Positions 35,979 through 44,935 are shown, numbered from the stretch's first letter. The stretch is DNA of 64,000 nucleotides from JABDLO01 sp035327565 (GCA_035327565.1 DAOLDB010000013.1:14285-78284); one strand, 5' to 3'. A program made the numbers and translations. Notes: generated from the sequence alone by a model not told the origin.

Positions 35979-37919
35979 ATGATATCACAGAAGACCATCC
36001 AGGAAGTGATTGACCGGGCACGGGTGGAAGAAGTGATTGAGCAATTTGTCCATTTGAAAAGAAGAGGTGTCAACTTGCTTGGGCTTTGTCCCTTCCATGA
36101 TGAGAAGACCCCTTCTTTCGTGGTATCACCTGCTAAGAATATTTATAAATGTTTTGGTTGTGGAAAAGCCGGAGATGCAATCACTTTCATTAAAGATCAC
36201 GAGGGCATGAGCTATGTGGAGGCCATCCGGCACCTCGCTGATAAATACAACATTGTAATAGAAGAAAAAGAATTCTCTCCTGAGGAAAAATATGCCATCG
36301 AGTTACGTGATAGCTATTTTATTATAAACGAGTTTGCTCAAAAATATTTTGAAAAACAATTATTTGAAACCGACAAAGGCAAATCCATCGGCCTGGGATA
36401 TTTTAAGAAAAGGGGATACAGGGAATCAGTGATCAAGAAATTCCAGTTAGGCTATGCTTCACAAAGTTGGGATGAATTAACTCAATCCGCTATCAAACAC
36501 CAATACAATATTGAACATTTTCACACATTAGGTCTCACAACAAAAACCGACAAAGATTTTTTCCGCGACCGGGTCATGTTTTCCATCCATAATCTAAGTG
36601 GCAAGATCATTGCTTTCGCAGGACGTAAGCTCTCCAATGACAAAACTTCGCCCAAATACATCAATTCCCCTGAATCGGAAATTTACAATAAACGTAAAGT
36701 TTTATATGGGTTGTTTTTTGCCAAACAAGCCATCAGAAAAGCCGACGAGTGTATTCTGGTAGAAGGATACACAGATGTAATCAGTCTCCATCAGGCCGGT
36801 ATCGAAAATGTAGTCGCCACCTCCGGCACTGCTTTAACTTCTGATCAGGTTCGACTTATTAAGCGGTATTCAAACAATGTCAAAGTTATATTTGATGGGG
36901 ATACCGCCGGTACCAAAGCTGCTTTGCGTGGCCTCGATATCATTCTTGAGGAGGATTTAAATGTCAGGCTTGTATTGTTGCCCGATGGCGAAGACCCAGA
37001 TTCTTTCGTACAGAAAGGAGGTATTGAAAAATTTTCATTATTCCTCGAAAATGAAGCAAAAGATTTCATTTTATTCAAATTAGACCTCTTGTTAAAGGAG
37101 GCAGGGAATGATCCCATACGTAAAACTTTGGTTTTAAAAGACATCGTTTCCAGTCTCGCTTTAATTCCGGATCCAATAAAAAGAAACGTATACACACAGC
37201 AATGCTCCCGTTTGCTGGAGATGGATGAAAGGATCATTATTGCCGAAGTGAATAAAATCATCCAGACAACCATTAAGAAAAAGCAGGCTGTGGTGGAACG
37301 TGACAATTATGCCCAGCGCAACGAACATGGTATTTCTTTAGGTGCGGAACCCTTACAAAAAATCGATTCACCATCCTTATATGCTTACAAAGAAAGAGAT
37401 ATTATACGCATTCTGCTCAATCTGGGAGACAAAATGTATGATCATGAACGCAAAATATCAGTTGCCCAATATCTGATTTATAATTTGAATTCCGTCAGCG
37501 ATGCTTTTGAACATCCGATCTACAGCCAAATCATTGAAGAAACGAAAGAGATGCTGAAGGCAAACCCAATATTTGATCCTGACTTCTTTCTGCACCATTC
37601 CGATGATGAGATCCGTAACTTTGCCATCGATCTTACAACCTCTCCATATCATTATGCGGCCTGGGAAGAACGTGGGATATTCCTTCAAACTCAAAAATCA
37701 CCTGATCAAAACTTTATAAAAGACAGTTATCAGGCCATCTTAAGGTTTAAGCTGGAAAAAATAAAACTATTATTAAATGAAGTTAAATCCAAGCTTCATA
37801 AAATGGAAAACAAACATGAGCTGGACGAAGATTATCAACTTGCAATCCGGGCGATGCAACAATTACTGCAAGAGCGAAATCACATTGCCAGAGAACTCAA
37901 TTCAGTGATCATCCCTTAA
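35979..37919 (+). CDS. dnaG: DNA primase
   Basis: Synthesises RNA primers at the replication fork. It has 646 residues. The N-terminal zinc-binding domain has the Cys37-x2-His40 and Cys58-x2-Cys61 ligands (CPFH and CFGC). The central TOPRIM catalytic core holds VEGYTDVISLHQ and FDGDTAGTKAALRG. The C-terminal region (about 430-646) would bind the DnaB helicase and is poorly conserved, as usual. There is no rpsU or rpoD neighbour of the kind found in Proteobacteria; the gene stands alone. Confidence 0.97.
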   Translation: MISQKTIQEVIDRARVEEVIEQFVHLKRRGVNLLGLCPFHDEKTPSFVVSPAKNIYKCFGCGKAGDAITFIKDHEGMSYVEAIRHLADKYNIVIEEKEFSPEEKYAIELRDSYFIINEFAQKYFEKQLFETDKGKSIGLGYFKKRGYRESVIKKFQLGYASQSWDELTQSAIKHQYNIEHFHTLGLTTKTDKDFFRDRVMFSIHNLSGKIIAFAGRKLSNDKTSPKYINSPESEIYNKRKVLYGLFFAKQAIRKADECILVEGYTDVISLHQAGIENVVATSGTALTSDQVRLIKRYSNNVKVIFDGDTAGTKAALRGLDIILEEDLNVRLVLLPDGEDPDSFVQKGGIEKFSLFLENEAKDFILFKLDLLLKEAGNDPIRKTLVLKDIVSSLALIPDPIKRNVYTQQCSRLLEMDERIIIAEVNKIIQTTIKKKQAVVERDNYAQRNEHGISLGAEPLQKIDSPSLYAYKERDIIRILLNLGDKMYDHERKISVAQYLIYNLNSVSDAFEHPIYSQIIEETKEMLKANPIFDPDFFLHHSDDEIRNFAIDLTTSPYHYAAWEERGIFLQTQKSPDQNFIKDSYQAILRFKLEKIKLLLNEVKSKLHKMENKHELDEDYQLAIRAMQQLLQERNHIARELNSVIIP

Positions 37920-37976
37920 TAGCCAGACTGTCTTACTTCCTTTCAAATTGAATAAATGCTTAATGATTGCTGCTCC

Positions 37977-39041
37977 TTAAACATTTCTGTTGATACAATT
38001 CAGGTCTTCAAATGCCATTTTCAGTCTCTCTACATATGACTTTTCAGCCTCCCTTAACCACTGTCTGGGATCATAATATTTTTTGTTAGGTGCATCAGGA
38101 TTTCCGGGCCTTCCAATCTGTGTCTGCATAAAATCCCTGTTCGTTTCATAGTACTCTTTAATCCCGGCCCAAAATGCCCATTGAGTATCGGTATCAATAT
38201 TCATTTTGATTGCCCCATATTCTATTGCCTCTCTGATTTCTTCACGTGAAGACCCTGATCCTCCATGGAAAACAAAATGTACCGGATTAGGCTCTGTATT
38301 AAATTTTTTCTGTATGTATTCCTGGCTATTTTTCAGAATAATGGGCTTTAATTCTACATTCCCCGGTTTATACACCCCATGAACATTGCCAAAAGCAGCT
38401 GCAACAGTAAAACCCGGACTGATGGCCTTCAGCTGCTCATAAGCAAATGCAACTTCCTCCGGTTGAGTGTATAATCTTGCATTATCCACATCCGTATTAT
38501 CCACACCATCTTCTTCTCCTCCGGTGATTCCTAACTCGATTTCAAGCGTGATGCCCATTGGAGCCATGCGCTCGAGATATTCACAGCAGATCGCTATGTT
38601 TTCTTCAATAGGTTCTTCTGACAAGTCAAGCATATGACTGCTGTAAAGCGGGCGTTGAAATTTATTAAAATACTCTCTATTGGCATACATCAAACCATCA
38701 ATCCAGGGCAATAAGTTTTTAGAGCAATGATCAGTATGTAATACCACTGACACACCATAGTGTTCCGCTAAATTGTGTACGAAATGAGCGCCTGCTACCC
38801 CTCCAATCACATCAGAACGTCCGCTTGCCTTTATCCCTTTTCCAGCTACAAACTGACTTCCGCCATTGGAAAACTGTATGATAATAGGCGATTGTACAGC
38901 TCTGGCTGCTTCTAATGCTCCAACAATGGTGTTAGATCCCACTACATTGACAGCAGGAAGGGCAAAATTTTCTTCATTGGCGTATTGGAAAAGATCGCTA
39001 ACCTCATTTCCAAATAACACCCCGGATCTGAATTTATTCAT
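37977..39041 (-). CDS. fbaA: Fructose-bisphosphate aldolase, class II
   Basis: A zinc-dependent aldolase of glycolysis and gluconeogenesis, 354 residues, of the class IIA (E. coli FbaA-like) length. Active-site motifs: LHTDHCSK at 101-108 with catalytic Asp104 and zinc ligand His105, ELGITGGEEDGVDN with another metal ligand, VHGVYKPGNV, and HGGSGSSREEI, which binds the C1 phosphate. The end KSYVERLKMAFEDL is also typical. It interconverts fructose-1,6-bisphosphate with glyceraldehyde-3-phosphate and DHAP, the substrate of the methylglyoxal synthase encoded at 19.4 kb. It is monocistronic. Confidence 0.96.
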   Translation of the reverse strand: MNKFRSGVLFGNEVSDLFQYANEENFALPAVNVVGSNTIVGALEAARAVQSPIIIQFSNGGSQFVAGKGIKASGRSDVIGGVAGAHFVHNLAEHYGVSVVLHTDHCSKNLLPWIDGLMYANREYFNKFQRPLYSSHMLDLSEEPIEENIAICCEYLERMAPMGITLEIELGITGGEEDGVDNTDVDNARLYTQPEEVAFAYEQLKAISPGFTVAAAFGNVHGVYKPGNVELKPIILKNSQEYIQKKFNTEPNPVHFVFHGGSGSSREEIREAIEYGAIKMNIDTDTQWAFWAGIKEYYETNRDFMQTQIGRPGNPDAPNKKYYDPRQWLREAEKSYVERLKMAFEDLNCINRNV

Positions 39042-39075
39042 AGTTTGTTAATTTATTTTGATCATATTGAGATTT

Positions 39076-39083
39076 CAAAAATA
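39076..39083 (-). promoter_or_regulatory. Putative -7 element of fbaA
   Basis: The minus strand reads TATTTTTG, a full TAnnTTTG match, and would give a leader of about 30 nt before the fbaA ATG. No TTG is found at the -33 distance, so confidence is moderate. Confidence 0.4.
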
Positions 39084-39156
39084 GTATTACACAATGAAAA
39101 CACCTAATAATTCTATGCTGTGCAATCCATCATAATATTGTTATTTCAACTGGTTT

Positions 39157-40095
39157 CTACTCTATACCTTTCTCAGCTAAATACCTTTCAGCATCCAATG
39201 CAGCCATACAACCGGTTCCTGCAGCAGTCACGGCTTGCCTGTAAATTTTATCCTGCGCATCTCCACTTACAAAAATACCATGAATCGATGTTTTTGTTGT
39301 GCCTGGTACCGTTCTAAGGTATCCACTTTCATCAGTCTCCAACCAATCAGTGAAGATTTGGGTATTGGGCTGGTGGCCAATGGCTACAAAAAAACCTTCG
39401 ATTGGAACCTCATTTCTTTCTCCGCTTATTACATTTTTAACCCGTACGCCTTCCACAGTTTCACTTCCCATAATTTCATCAACTACAGTATTCCAATGAA
39501 TTCCAATATTCTTTGTTTTTAAGACTCGATCCTGCATAATCTTTGAAGCTCTCATTTCATCACGCCGAATGAACAAATGTACTTTTGGGCATAATTTCGA
39601 TAGATAGGTTGATTCTTCTGCAGCTGTGTCACCTCCTCCAACGACAGCTACCTCTTTACCTTTAAAGAAAAAACCATCACAAACAGCACAAGCGGAAACT
39701 CCGTTATTTTGAAATTTTTTCTCTGACTCCAGCCCTAACCATTTGGCGCTGGCTCCTGTGGCTATGATGACGGTGTGGGTTTTAATTTCTTCACCTGTTT
39801 CTGACCAGATAGAGTGTACAGGGCCAGTAAAATCAACTCTGACAATTTTTTCAAAAACAATACGGGTACCAAAGCGTTCGGCTTGATTTTTAAAATCCTC
39901 CATCATCTGCGGACCAATCACTCCATTGGGATAACCCGGATAGTTTTCTACATCGTTGGTAATCATCAATTGTCCCCCCGGTTCTTGTCCTGTATATAAT
40001 ACGGGCTCCATACCGGCTCGTGCCGCATAAATTGCAGCAGTATAACCTGCCGGCCCTGATCCAATGATTACCGTTTTTAAAATTTTGCTTTCCAT
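39157..40095 (-). CDS. trxB: Thioredoxin-disulfide reductase
   Basis: An FAD/NADPH enzyme that reduces thioredoxin. It has 312 residues, the standard low-molecular-weight form. FAD motif GSGPAG is at 12-17, the redox pair Cys136-Ala-Val-Cys139 lies in SACAVCDG, the NADPH motif GGGDTAAEE follows, and the FAD-closing motif FVSGDAQD is near the C-terminus. The active site reads CAVC, a common variant of CATC. It is monocistronic and follows fbaA in opposite transcriptional order (trxB upstream of fbaA on the same strand, 115 bp apart). Confidence 0.96.
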   Translation of the reverse strand: MESKILKTVIIGSGPAGYTAAIYAARAGMEPVLYTGQEPGGQLMITNDVENYPGYPNGVIGPQMMEDFKNQAERFGTRIVFEKIVRVDFTGPVHSIWSETGEEIKTHTVIIATGASAKWLGLESEKKFQNNGVSACAVCDGFFFKGKEVAVVGGGDTAAEESTYLSKLCPKVHLFIRRDEMRASKIMQDRVLKTKNIGIHWNTVVDEIMGSETVEGVRVKNVISGERNEVPIEGFFVAIGHQPNTQIFTDWLETDESGYLRTVPGTTKTSIHGIFVSGDAQDKIYRQAVTAAGTGCMAALDAERYLAEKGIE

Positions 40096-40538
40096 AATTG
40101 TTAGCTAACTCTTTTAATATACCAGATTTTATTTTACTTACCTTTTCTAAAAATCCTAAATAATTTGAACAGGATGATCAAAATAAAACTAACCACATAC
40201 TCATAGGTTACAATCAACTGATCGAGCATAAAGTTTGGCCGCCAAAATTACCATTTACTTTCTTTTCTTTATCAAATAATCCATTATATTAAACAAAAAA
40301 ATTAGGACCACACTGTGGAAATTCAAGACAATGATTGAATTACTTTATAATTCCCGGCGAGGAAGGTTTTTATGGTTGATTACTTTGTGCATAATCAACT
40401 TATCAATTATTTTGCAGGTTTAAAGCGTGTTTTATGGAAAATTGAATTCTCCATTGAACAGAAATGTCTTTAGAATTTTCTTATTTTCTTTATATTCAAA
40501 GACAATTCAATGTTATTGTATTAAGGTATCCTATAGTA
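40096..40538. other. 443-bp divergent intergenic region with the two-component promoter
   Basis: It lies between trxB (minus) and the response regulator (plus). No gene is seen. A recognisable promoter lies at 40384-40414. An in-frame ATG at 40464 would extend the regulator by 25 residues without homologous content. Confidence 0.5.
40384..40414 (+). promoter_or_regulatory. Promoter of the two-component operon (TTTG-N19-TTATTTTG)
   Basis: A TTTG -33 box (40384-40387) and a -7 TTATTTTG (40407-40414, one mismatch to TAnnTTTG) are separated by 19 bp. Transcription from about 40420 would give a leader of about 120 nt. The 11-bp repeats found upstream of the downstream stress gene are not present here. 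Confidence 0.45.
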
Positions 40539-41234
40539 ATGAAAAAAATACTTTTAGTTGAAGATGAGACGCATGTAGTATCCTTTATAAAAAAAGGTTT
40601 ATCAGAAGAAGGATTTGAAGTTAGTGTTGCCTTTGATGGAAAAACAGGATTGGAGCTTGCGCTTAATGGTAATTTTGATTTAATCATATTGGACATCATG
40701 TTGCCCGGAATGAATGGGATGGATGTTTGTAGAGAAATAAGATTACAAGATCCTAATACACCTATTTTATTTCTTACCGCGTTGGGAACTTCAGAAAATA
40801 TAGTTATGGGTCTCGGCTTAGGTGCAGACGATTATCTGGTAAAACCTTTTAAGTTTATGGAATTGGTTGCCCGCATCAAGACCCTGTTGAGAAGAATTGA
40901 TAAAGGCAGCATTGAAAGTACAGGTCAGGAAGAATACATCTATCGCATAGGAGACCTTGAATTGAACGATTACACAAAGGTGGTATATCGCAACGGAAAA
41001 GAAATTTCTCTGACAACCACAGAATATCGCTTACTCCATTATTTCTTAAAAAATAAAAACAGGGTATTATCCAGAATGGACATCCTTGAAGAAGTGTGGG
41101 GTGTTAATCACGACATTGGCACCAATGTAGTCGATGTATATGTCAATTATTTGAGAAAAAAACTGGATTTGGCTTCAAATGAAAAAATACTCCATACAGT
41201 AATAGGGATGGGATATGTCTTAAAAGAATCCTGA
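40539..41234 (+). CDS. OmpR/PhoB-family response regulator
   Basis: A 231-residue transcription factor with a receiver domain and a winged-helix DNA-binding domain. Receiver residues: Glu8/Asp9 acidic pair, phosphoacceptor Asp52 in LDIMLPGMNG, Thr80 and Lys102. The DNA-binding domain (about 130-231) ends with the recognition-helix and wing sequence RMDILEEVWGVNHDIGTNVVDVYVNYLRKKL. This subfamily binds tandem direct repeats about 11 bp apart, and such a site lies upstream of the stress-protein gene at 42894. Start: ATG 40539, directly before KKILLVEDE. The partner kinase follows after 79 bp. Confidence 0.95.
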   Translation: MKKILLVEDETHVVSFIKKGLSEEGFEVSVAFDGKTGLELALNGNFDLIILDIMLPGMNGMDVCREIRLQDPNTPILFLTALGTSENIVMGLGLGADDYLVKPFKFMELVARIKTLLRRIDKGSIESTGQEEYIYRIGDLELNDYTKVVYRNGKEISLTTTEYRLLHYFLKNKNRVLSRMDILEEVWGVNHDIGTNVVDVYVNYLRKKLDLASNEKILHTVIGMGYVLKES

Positions 41235-41313
41235 TCAAAATTTTTATATACACCTGATAATCTAAGCATAAAATTAAAATAAGTGTCATGTGTAATCCAA
41301 TAGTAATTCTGTA

Positions 41314-42696
41314 ATGAAAACACAAACCAAAACAGCACTTTTTATCCTTTGTACATTTCTTCTACTCATTGTCCTATTTAGTGGATTCCTGTTTGTTTCT
41401 ATTTCAAGGTACTCTAATGAAGTTTTTTTTAAACTGCTAGAAGTAAAAGCTTTAACTATAGCGAAAAGCAATCTTCGATCCGATTCAAAGACAGAAAGAA
41501 GCCTTTTAATAGAAATACGAAAGGAGGCATTTGATGATCTTCCCAATAAAAAAGAATTCATCCTTCAAATATCGGATAGTGTCAATTGGTTGGAATTTTC
41601 TAATCAAACGGAATTACCAATAGAATTTTTGAAAGAAATCCAGGAAAAAGGTTTTGGAAAGCTCAGTAAAAAAGAGATTGCTTATTATGGGATTATATAT
41701 TCGACTGCTGATGAAAAGTATATTGTGATTGCTTCGGCGGAAAACATAATAGCTATTCAGCAAAATGATTATCTGAGAAGAATTTTTGTTACCGCTATTG
41801 CCGTTGCTTTTGGCATTTCATTCTTTGTTGCCATTTACTTTTCTAAATATATATTCAAACCAATAAAAAGCATAACCCAGAAAGTGCGGGAAATCAGTTC
41901 TGAAAATTTACACCTTCGATTAGAAAGCAATAACAAAAATGATGAACTACGGGAATTGGCCATTACATTTAATGATATGCTCGATCGAATAGAAACCTCA
42001 TTTGAAACTCAAAACAACTTTATCAGCAATGCATCGCATGAACTGAGGACTCCATTAACCGCCATTATCGGAGAAGCAGATGTTGCTATGTCAAAAATCA
42101 GGACTGCTGAAGAATATATCGAATCGCTGAAAATTATCATTGACGAAGCTGAAATATTAGACTCAAAAACAAAGGCCCTTTTGTTCCTGGCCCAAACAGG
42201 TTTTAATGGGAAGGTTCAAAAATTTGATAAGGTTAGAATTGATCAGCTCCTTTGGGATGTTAAAGAAACCATCAAGAAAATCAATCCTTTGAGTAAGGTT
42301 ACGATCGACATGGGATTATTACCCGAAAACCCGACAAAGCTTAAAGTCAAAGGGAATGACCAGTTGCTGCATCTGGCATTTACCAACATTATTAATAATG
42401 CATGCAAGTATTCTGACAATAAACCTGTGATGGTTTCAATAGGGTGTTCTGATGACAAGGTGATCGTTGTAGTCAAAGACAATGGTATAGGTATCCCTGA
42501 AAATGAAATTAAATATATATATGATCCTTTCTTCAGAGGATCCAATACTAAAAATTATGAAGGTTACGGGATTGGATTACCTCTTACCCTGAATATCATT
42601 CGAATGCACAGCGGAGAAATGATGGTATCTTCCATCCAAAATGAAGGGACTACAGTTCAAATCAATCTGCCGGTTGGGCAATATAGTATTGGATGA
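41314..42696 (+). CDS. Sensor histidine kinase with HAMP domain
   Basis: A 460-residue inner-membrane kinase. The first helix is at about 8-30, a periplasmic sensor region of about 125 residues follows (31-156), and the second helix is at about 157-177. HAMP comes next (about 178-230). HisKA carries phosphoacceptor His242 in NASHELRTPLTAIIGE. HATPase_c has an N-box with NNACKYSDN, a G1 box DNGIGIP and GYGIGLPL. The sensor region matches no known ligand fold by eye. Its layout is that of the CusS/ArlS type of OmpR-partner kinases. It forms an operon with the response regulator. Confidence 0.95.
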   Translation: MKTQTKTALFILCTFLLLIVLFSGFLFVSISRYSNEVFFKLLEVKALTIAKSNLRSDSKTERSLLIEIRKEAFDDLPNKKEFILQISDSVNWLEFSNQTELPIEFLKEIQEKGFGKLSKKEIAYYGIIYSTADEKYIVIASAENIIAIQQNDYLRRIFVTAIAVAFGISFFVAIYFSKYIFKPIKSITQKVREISSENLHLRLESNNKNDELRELAITFNDMLDRIETSFETQNNFISNASHELRTPLTAIIGEADVAMSKIRTAEEYIESLKIIIDEAEILDSKTKALLFLAQTGFNGKVQKFDKVRIDQLLWDVKETIKKINPLSKVTIDMGLLPENPTKLKVKGNDQLLHLAFTNIINNACKYSDNKPVMVSIGCSDDKVIVVVKDNGIGIPENEIKYIYDPFFRGSNTKNYEGYGIGLPLTLNIIRMHSGEMMVSSIQNEGTTVQINLPVGQYSIG

Positions 42697-42706
42697 TTTA
42701 TTATAT

Positions 42707-42724
42707 TTATTGTTGCAACAATAA
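42707..42724. promoter_or_regulatory. Perfect 18-bp palindrome just after the kinase gene
   Basis: TTATTGTTG-CAACAATAA: nine paired bases per arm and no spacer, starting 10 bp after the kinase stop and followed by TATTTTAT. As RNA it could fold into a seven-pair stem with a TGCA loop and a weak T-rich tail, an A+T-rich terminator for the operon. As DNA it could be a dimer site about 125 bp before the stress gene start. The two roles cannot be separated by eye. Confidence 0.4.
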
Positions 42725-42768
42725 TATTTTATATCTACTTTTGAGATAAAACTAACTTTTTTATACTT

Positions 42769-42856
42769 TTTTAATCTTATTTTAATCTCATTACAAAATT
42801 ATAATCCTATTTTAATTTCGTTCTTAAGCTCCTCTAATATTGCAGTCTTACTTTTG
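42769..42856 (+). promoter_or_regulatory. Tandem 11-bp repeat operator and activator-type promoter upstream of the Usp-like gene
   Basis: Two pairs of direct repeats of the form TTTTAATC or TTATAATC occur. The AATC/AATT cores start at 42773, 42784, 42803 and 42814, so each pair is spaced 11 bp and the pairs lie 30 bp apart. A full -7 box TACTTTTG follows at 42849-42856, with no TTG at the -33 distance. Direct repeats at 11-bp spacing just upstream of a promoter lacking its -33 box are the classic layout of an OmpR/PhoB-type activated promoter. The regulator encoded at 40539 is the obvious candidate. Confidence 0.6.
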
Positions 42857-42893
42857 TATCAAAATTTAATTAATCATTTAAAAAAAGATTGCA

Positions 42894-43400
42894 ATGAAAA
42901 ATGTTCTTATTCCGACTGACTTTTCCATAGAATCTCTACATGTTTTGAAGCACGTTCTTAATAATAGTGAAAATGGCGAGAAATACAATATTGTACTTCT
43001 CAACGGATGTCACTTAACAGATTCAATTACAGACCTGATGTTCTTTTCCCGTTCAAAGCAAATACATGAATTGTCCAATGACACGTTCGACGAGGCTTTG
43101 AAAGTGATTAAAAATAAGTTTTCTTCTAAAATCAATTCAATTCGCAAGGATGTGTTTTCTGGTTATCATCAAAACGCTTTCAACAACTATGTTGAAGCGA
43201 ACAGAATTGACGAAGCTTATATTTCTGCCAGCTACTCTATGAATATAGCGAACAAAAAATCTTTTGATATTGTCCCTTTCCTCCAAAAATCAAGAATTCC
43301 TGTCAATCCAGTGCAATTATCTATCAGGAAAGCAGTACCCGAGAAAGGCAAAGTTGCAGAAATATTCTACAACGAAGCTGAGGTAAGTGTAATGAACTAA
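42894..43400 (+). CDS. Universal-stress-protein-like protein
   Basis: A 168-residue protein whose first 10 residues (KNVLIPTDFS) are the UspA strand-1 signature, followed by helices and an IVLLNGCHL second strand. The second half is divergent: the GXXGXGXFS nucleotide loop of ATP-binding Usps is absent, and the segment VEANRIDEAYISASYSM replaces the usual DLIVMGSHG. It is therefore probably a non-ATP-binding, regulatory member. It is the first gene after the two-component operon, and its promoter carries the tandem-repeat operator, so it may be the main regulon target. A 26-nt stretch between the operator region and the ATG has no obvious Shine-Dalgarno. Confidence 0.72.
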   Translation: MKNVLIPTDFSIESLHVLKHVLNNSENGEKYNIVLLNGCHLTDSITDLMFFSRSKQIHELSNDTFDEALKVIKNKFSSKINSIRKDVFSGYHQNAFNNYVEANRIDEAYISASYSMNIANKKSFDIVPFLQKSRIPVNPVQLSIRKAVPEKGKVAEIFYNEAEVSVMN

Positions 43401-43521
43401 CTGATTGATCGGTGTATAATCTCATTTTGACCATTCCAGATATTGGTCCTGGTAAAGTGATACATCCGTCTTTCGCTTAGGATATAAAAACAATTTATTC
43501 ATCATTTAAAAGTATTGGCAC

Positions 43522-43980
43522 ATGAAAATTGCATGGATCAATTTAGGTATCATCATGTTCTGTCTGACAGGATTGGGTACAATAATATATATAGCCCCCA
43601 CTCCAGAAGATTCCATCATCGGAGAGTGGAAAGAGGTAGAATGGAATTTTGAAATGGTGGATAAAAATGTGAAAGATTCTCTGGCATACCAATCGCTGTC
43701 AGAATATGCCAAAAAAGTATCCGGACAACATCTGGTTATTCATGAATCTGAAAAGTGGTATTTCTTTCCGGATGGTAAATTAATACTTGAAGGTCAGGAT
43801 TATTTTAAAGAAGTTAAGTGGAGTATAAAAGGCAGAGGTCATATACTTCAGGTAAAGTATGGTTCAGGACAAACTGAAAATTATAATATTTCAGAATTAA
43901 ATGAGGAAAAACTCGTCCTGAACTTTGAGTCTGATGCACAGGCACGAGGTATTGCAAAGCTTGTATTTCACAGATTTTAA
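43522..43980 (+). CDS. Small exported lipocalin-like protein
   Basis: A 152-residue protein. An N-terminal hydrophobic segment (about 4-24, AWINLGIIMFCLTGLGTIIYI) is a signal or anchor. The rest reads as a small lipocalin-like or META-type barrel: GEWKEVEWNFE, then KWYFFPDGKLILEGQ, KEVKWSIKGRGHILQVKY and EEKLVLNFES, with alternating hydrophobic strands and recurring Trp. No named family is certain and no ligand can be proposed. It lies 121 bp after the Usp-like gene and 14 bp before the YoaK-type gene, with which it is probably co-transcribed. Confidence 0.6.
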   Translation: MKIAWINLGIIMFCLTGLGTIIYIAPTPEDSIIGEWKEVEWNFEMVDKNVKDSLAYQSLSEYAKKVSGQHLVIHESEKWYFFPDGKLILEGQDYFKEVKWSIKGRGHILQVKYGSGQTENYNISELNEEKLVLNFESDAQARGIAKLVFHRF

Positions 43981-43994
43981 TAAATTAATATAAT

Positions 43995-44816
43995 ATGTTA
44001 CGAAAATATAGCAATAGCAGATCCGTAAGCGACAATATAAAACTAGGTACTTTGACTGCATTTTCTGCAGGCATGGTAAATGTCGCTTCGCTGATCATAT
44101 TTTTTTCATTCACTTCAAATGTTACTGGACATTATGCCATCCTTGCTGCCGAAATAGTGAAAGGCAACTTATATCAGATTGGTGTGGTATGTGCGTGGAT
44201 TTTCTTGTTCTTTTTTGGAAGCTTTATATCCAACTTGATTATTATTCATTTTAATCACAAAAACGCTTACCTGGTGCATGCTTTCCCTCTTTTTCTTGAA
44301 ATACTTTGCCTGATGGCGGTTGGCATTTATGGTCAGTATTATTATCAGGAGACCCTGAATGAAACAGAAGCCCTCTTATGCCTCATGCTATTCGCTATGG
44401 GTTTGCAAAATGGCCTTACTGCCAGTATTTCAAATTTTGCAGTAAAAACCACACATCTTACAGGAACTACCACTGACCTGGGAATTTTATTCTCTATGTT
44501 CACAAAAGCAGAATACAGGAATAATAAAGTAATAGTTGAAAAAGCCAAACTATTAGGGTCCATTGCTTTAGCTTACATCATTGGTGCTATTTGTTCCGGA
44601 TATCTTTATTTCCATCTCGATTTTAAAATATTTTATGTGGTATGTTTCTTTCTACTCATAGTAGTATCTTATGACATGTACACTTTATGGGTGACAAGGA
44701 TTGTACGTCGCTCAAGAAATGCATTGATTAAATCAACTGTTCCTGATCTGAAAGAAATAAATAATGTATATGCTAAACAAGAAGAAGAGGTAAACGAAGA
44801 AGTGCCTGTCTTGTAA
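43995..44816 (+). CDS. YoaK/DUF1275 family membrane protein
   Basis: A 273-residue integral membrane protein with six or seven helices. DUF1275 signatures are present: an N-terminal GTLTAFSAGMVNVASLIIFFSFTSNVTGHYAILA, where the family usually has GxxDA.....F.....G.TG, and a central MLFAMGLQNGLTASISNFAVKTTHLTGTTTDLG. The function of the family is unknown; a small-molecule transporter is often supposed. A charged C-terminal tail of about 45 residues is cytoplasmic. It is the last gene before a strong terminator. Confidence 0.85.
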   Translation: MLRKYSNSRSVSDNIKLGTLTAFSAGMVNVASLIIFFSFTSNVTGHYAILAAEIVKGNLYQIGVVCAWIFLFFFGSFISNLIIIHFNHKNAYLVHAFPLFLEILCLMAVGIYGQYYYQETLNETEALLCLMLFAMGLQNGLTASISNFAVKTTHLTGTTTDLGILFSMFTKAEYRNNKVIVEKAKLLGSIALAYIIGAICSGYLYFHLDFKIFYVVCFFLLIVVSYDMYTLWVTRIVRRSRNALIKSTVPDLKEINNVYAKQEEEVNEEVPVL

Positions 44817-44905
44817 TATATACCAAAACTATTGAATATTATTATAAATTCTTTTCATTGTTAATAGGTTGAAGTCACAAACAGACTGTGTTTGAAATTT
44901 GCTCT

Positions 44906-44935
44906 CCGGGTCTATTTTATAGACCCGGGTTTTTT
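44906..44935 (+). terminator. Strong intrinsic terminator
   Basis: A ten-pair perfect stem CCGGGTCTAT/ATAGACCCGG with a TTT loop (plus one G-U pair at the base) is followed directly by a run of six T. It lies 90 bp after the YoaK-type gene and closes the plus-strand transcript that began at the two-component system or at the stress-gene promoter. Confidence 0.85.

Noticed and set aside
40464..40538. Upstream ATG start for the response regulator
   Set aside because: It adds 25 residues unlike any receiver domain; ATG 40539 gives the standard KKILLVEDE opening.
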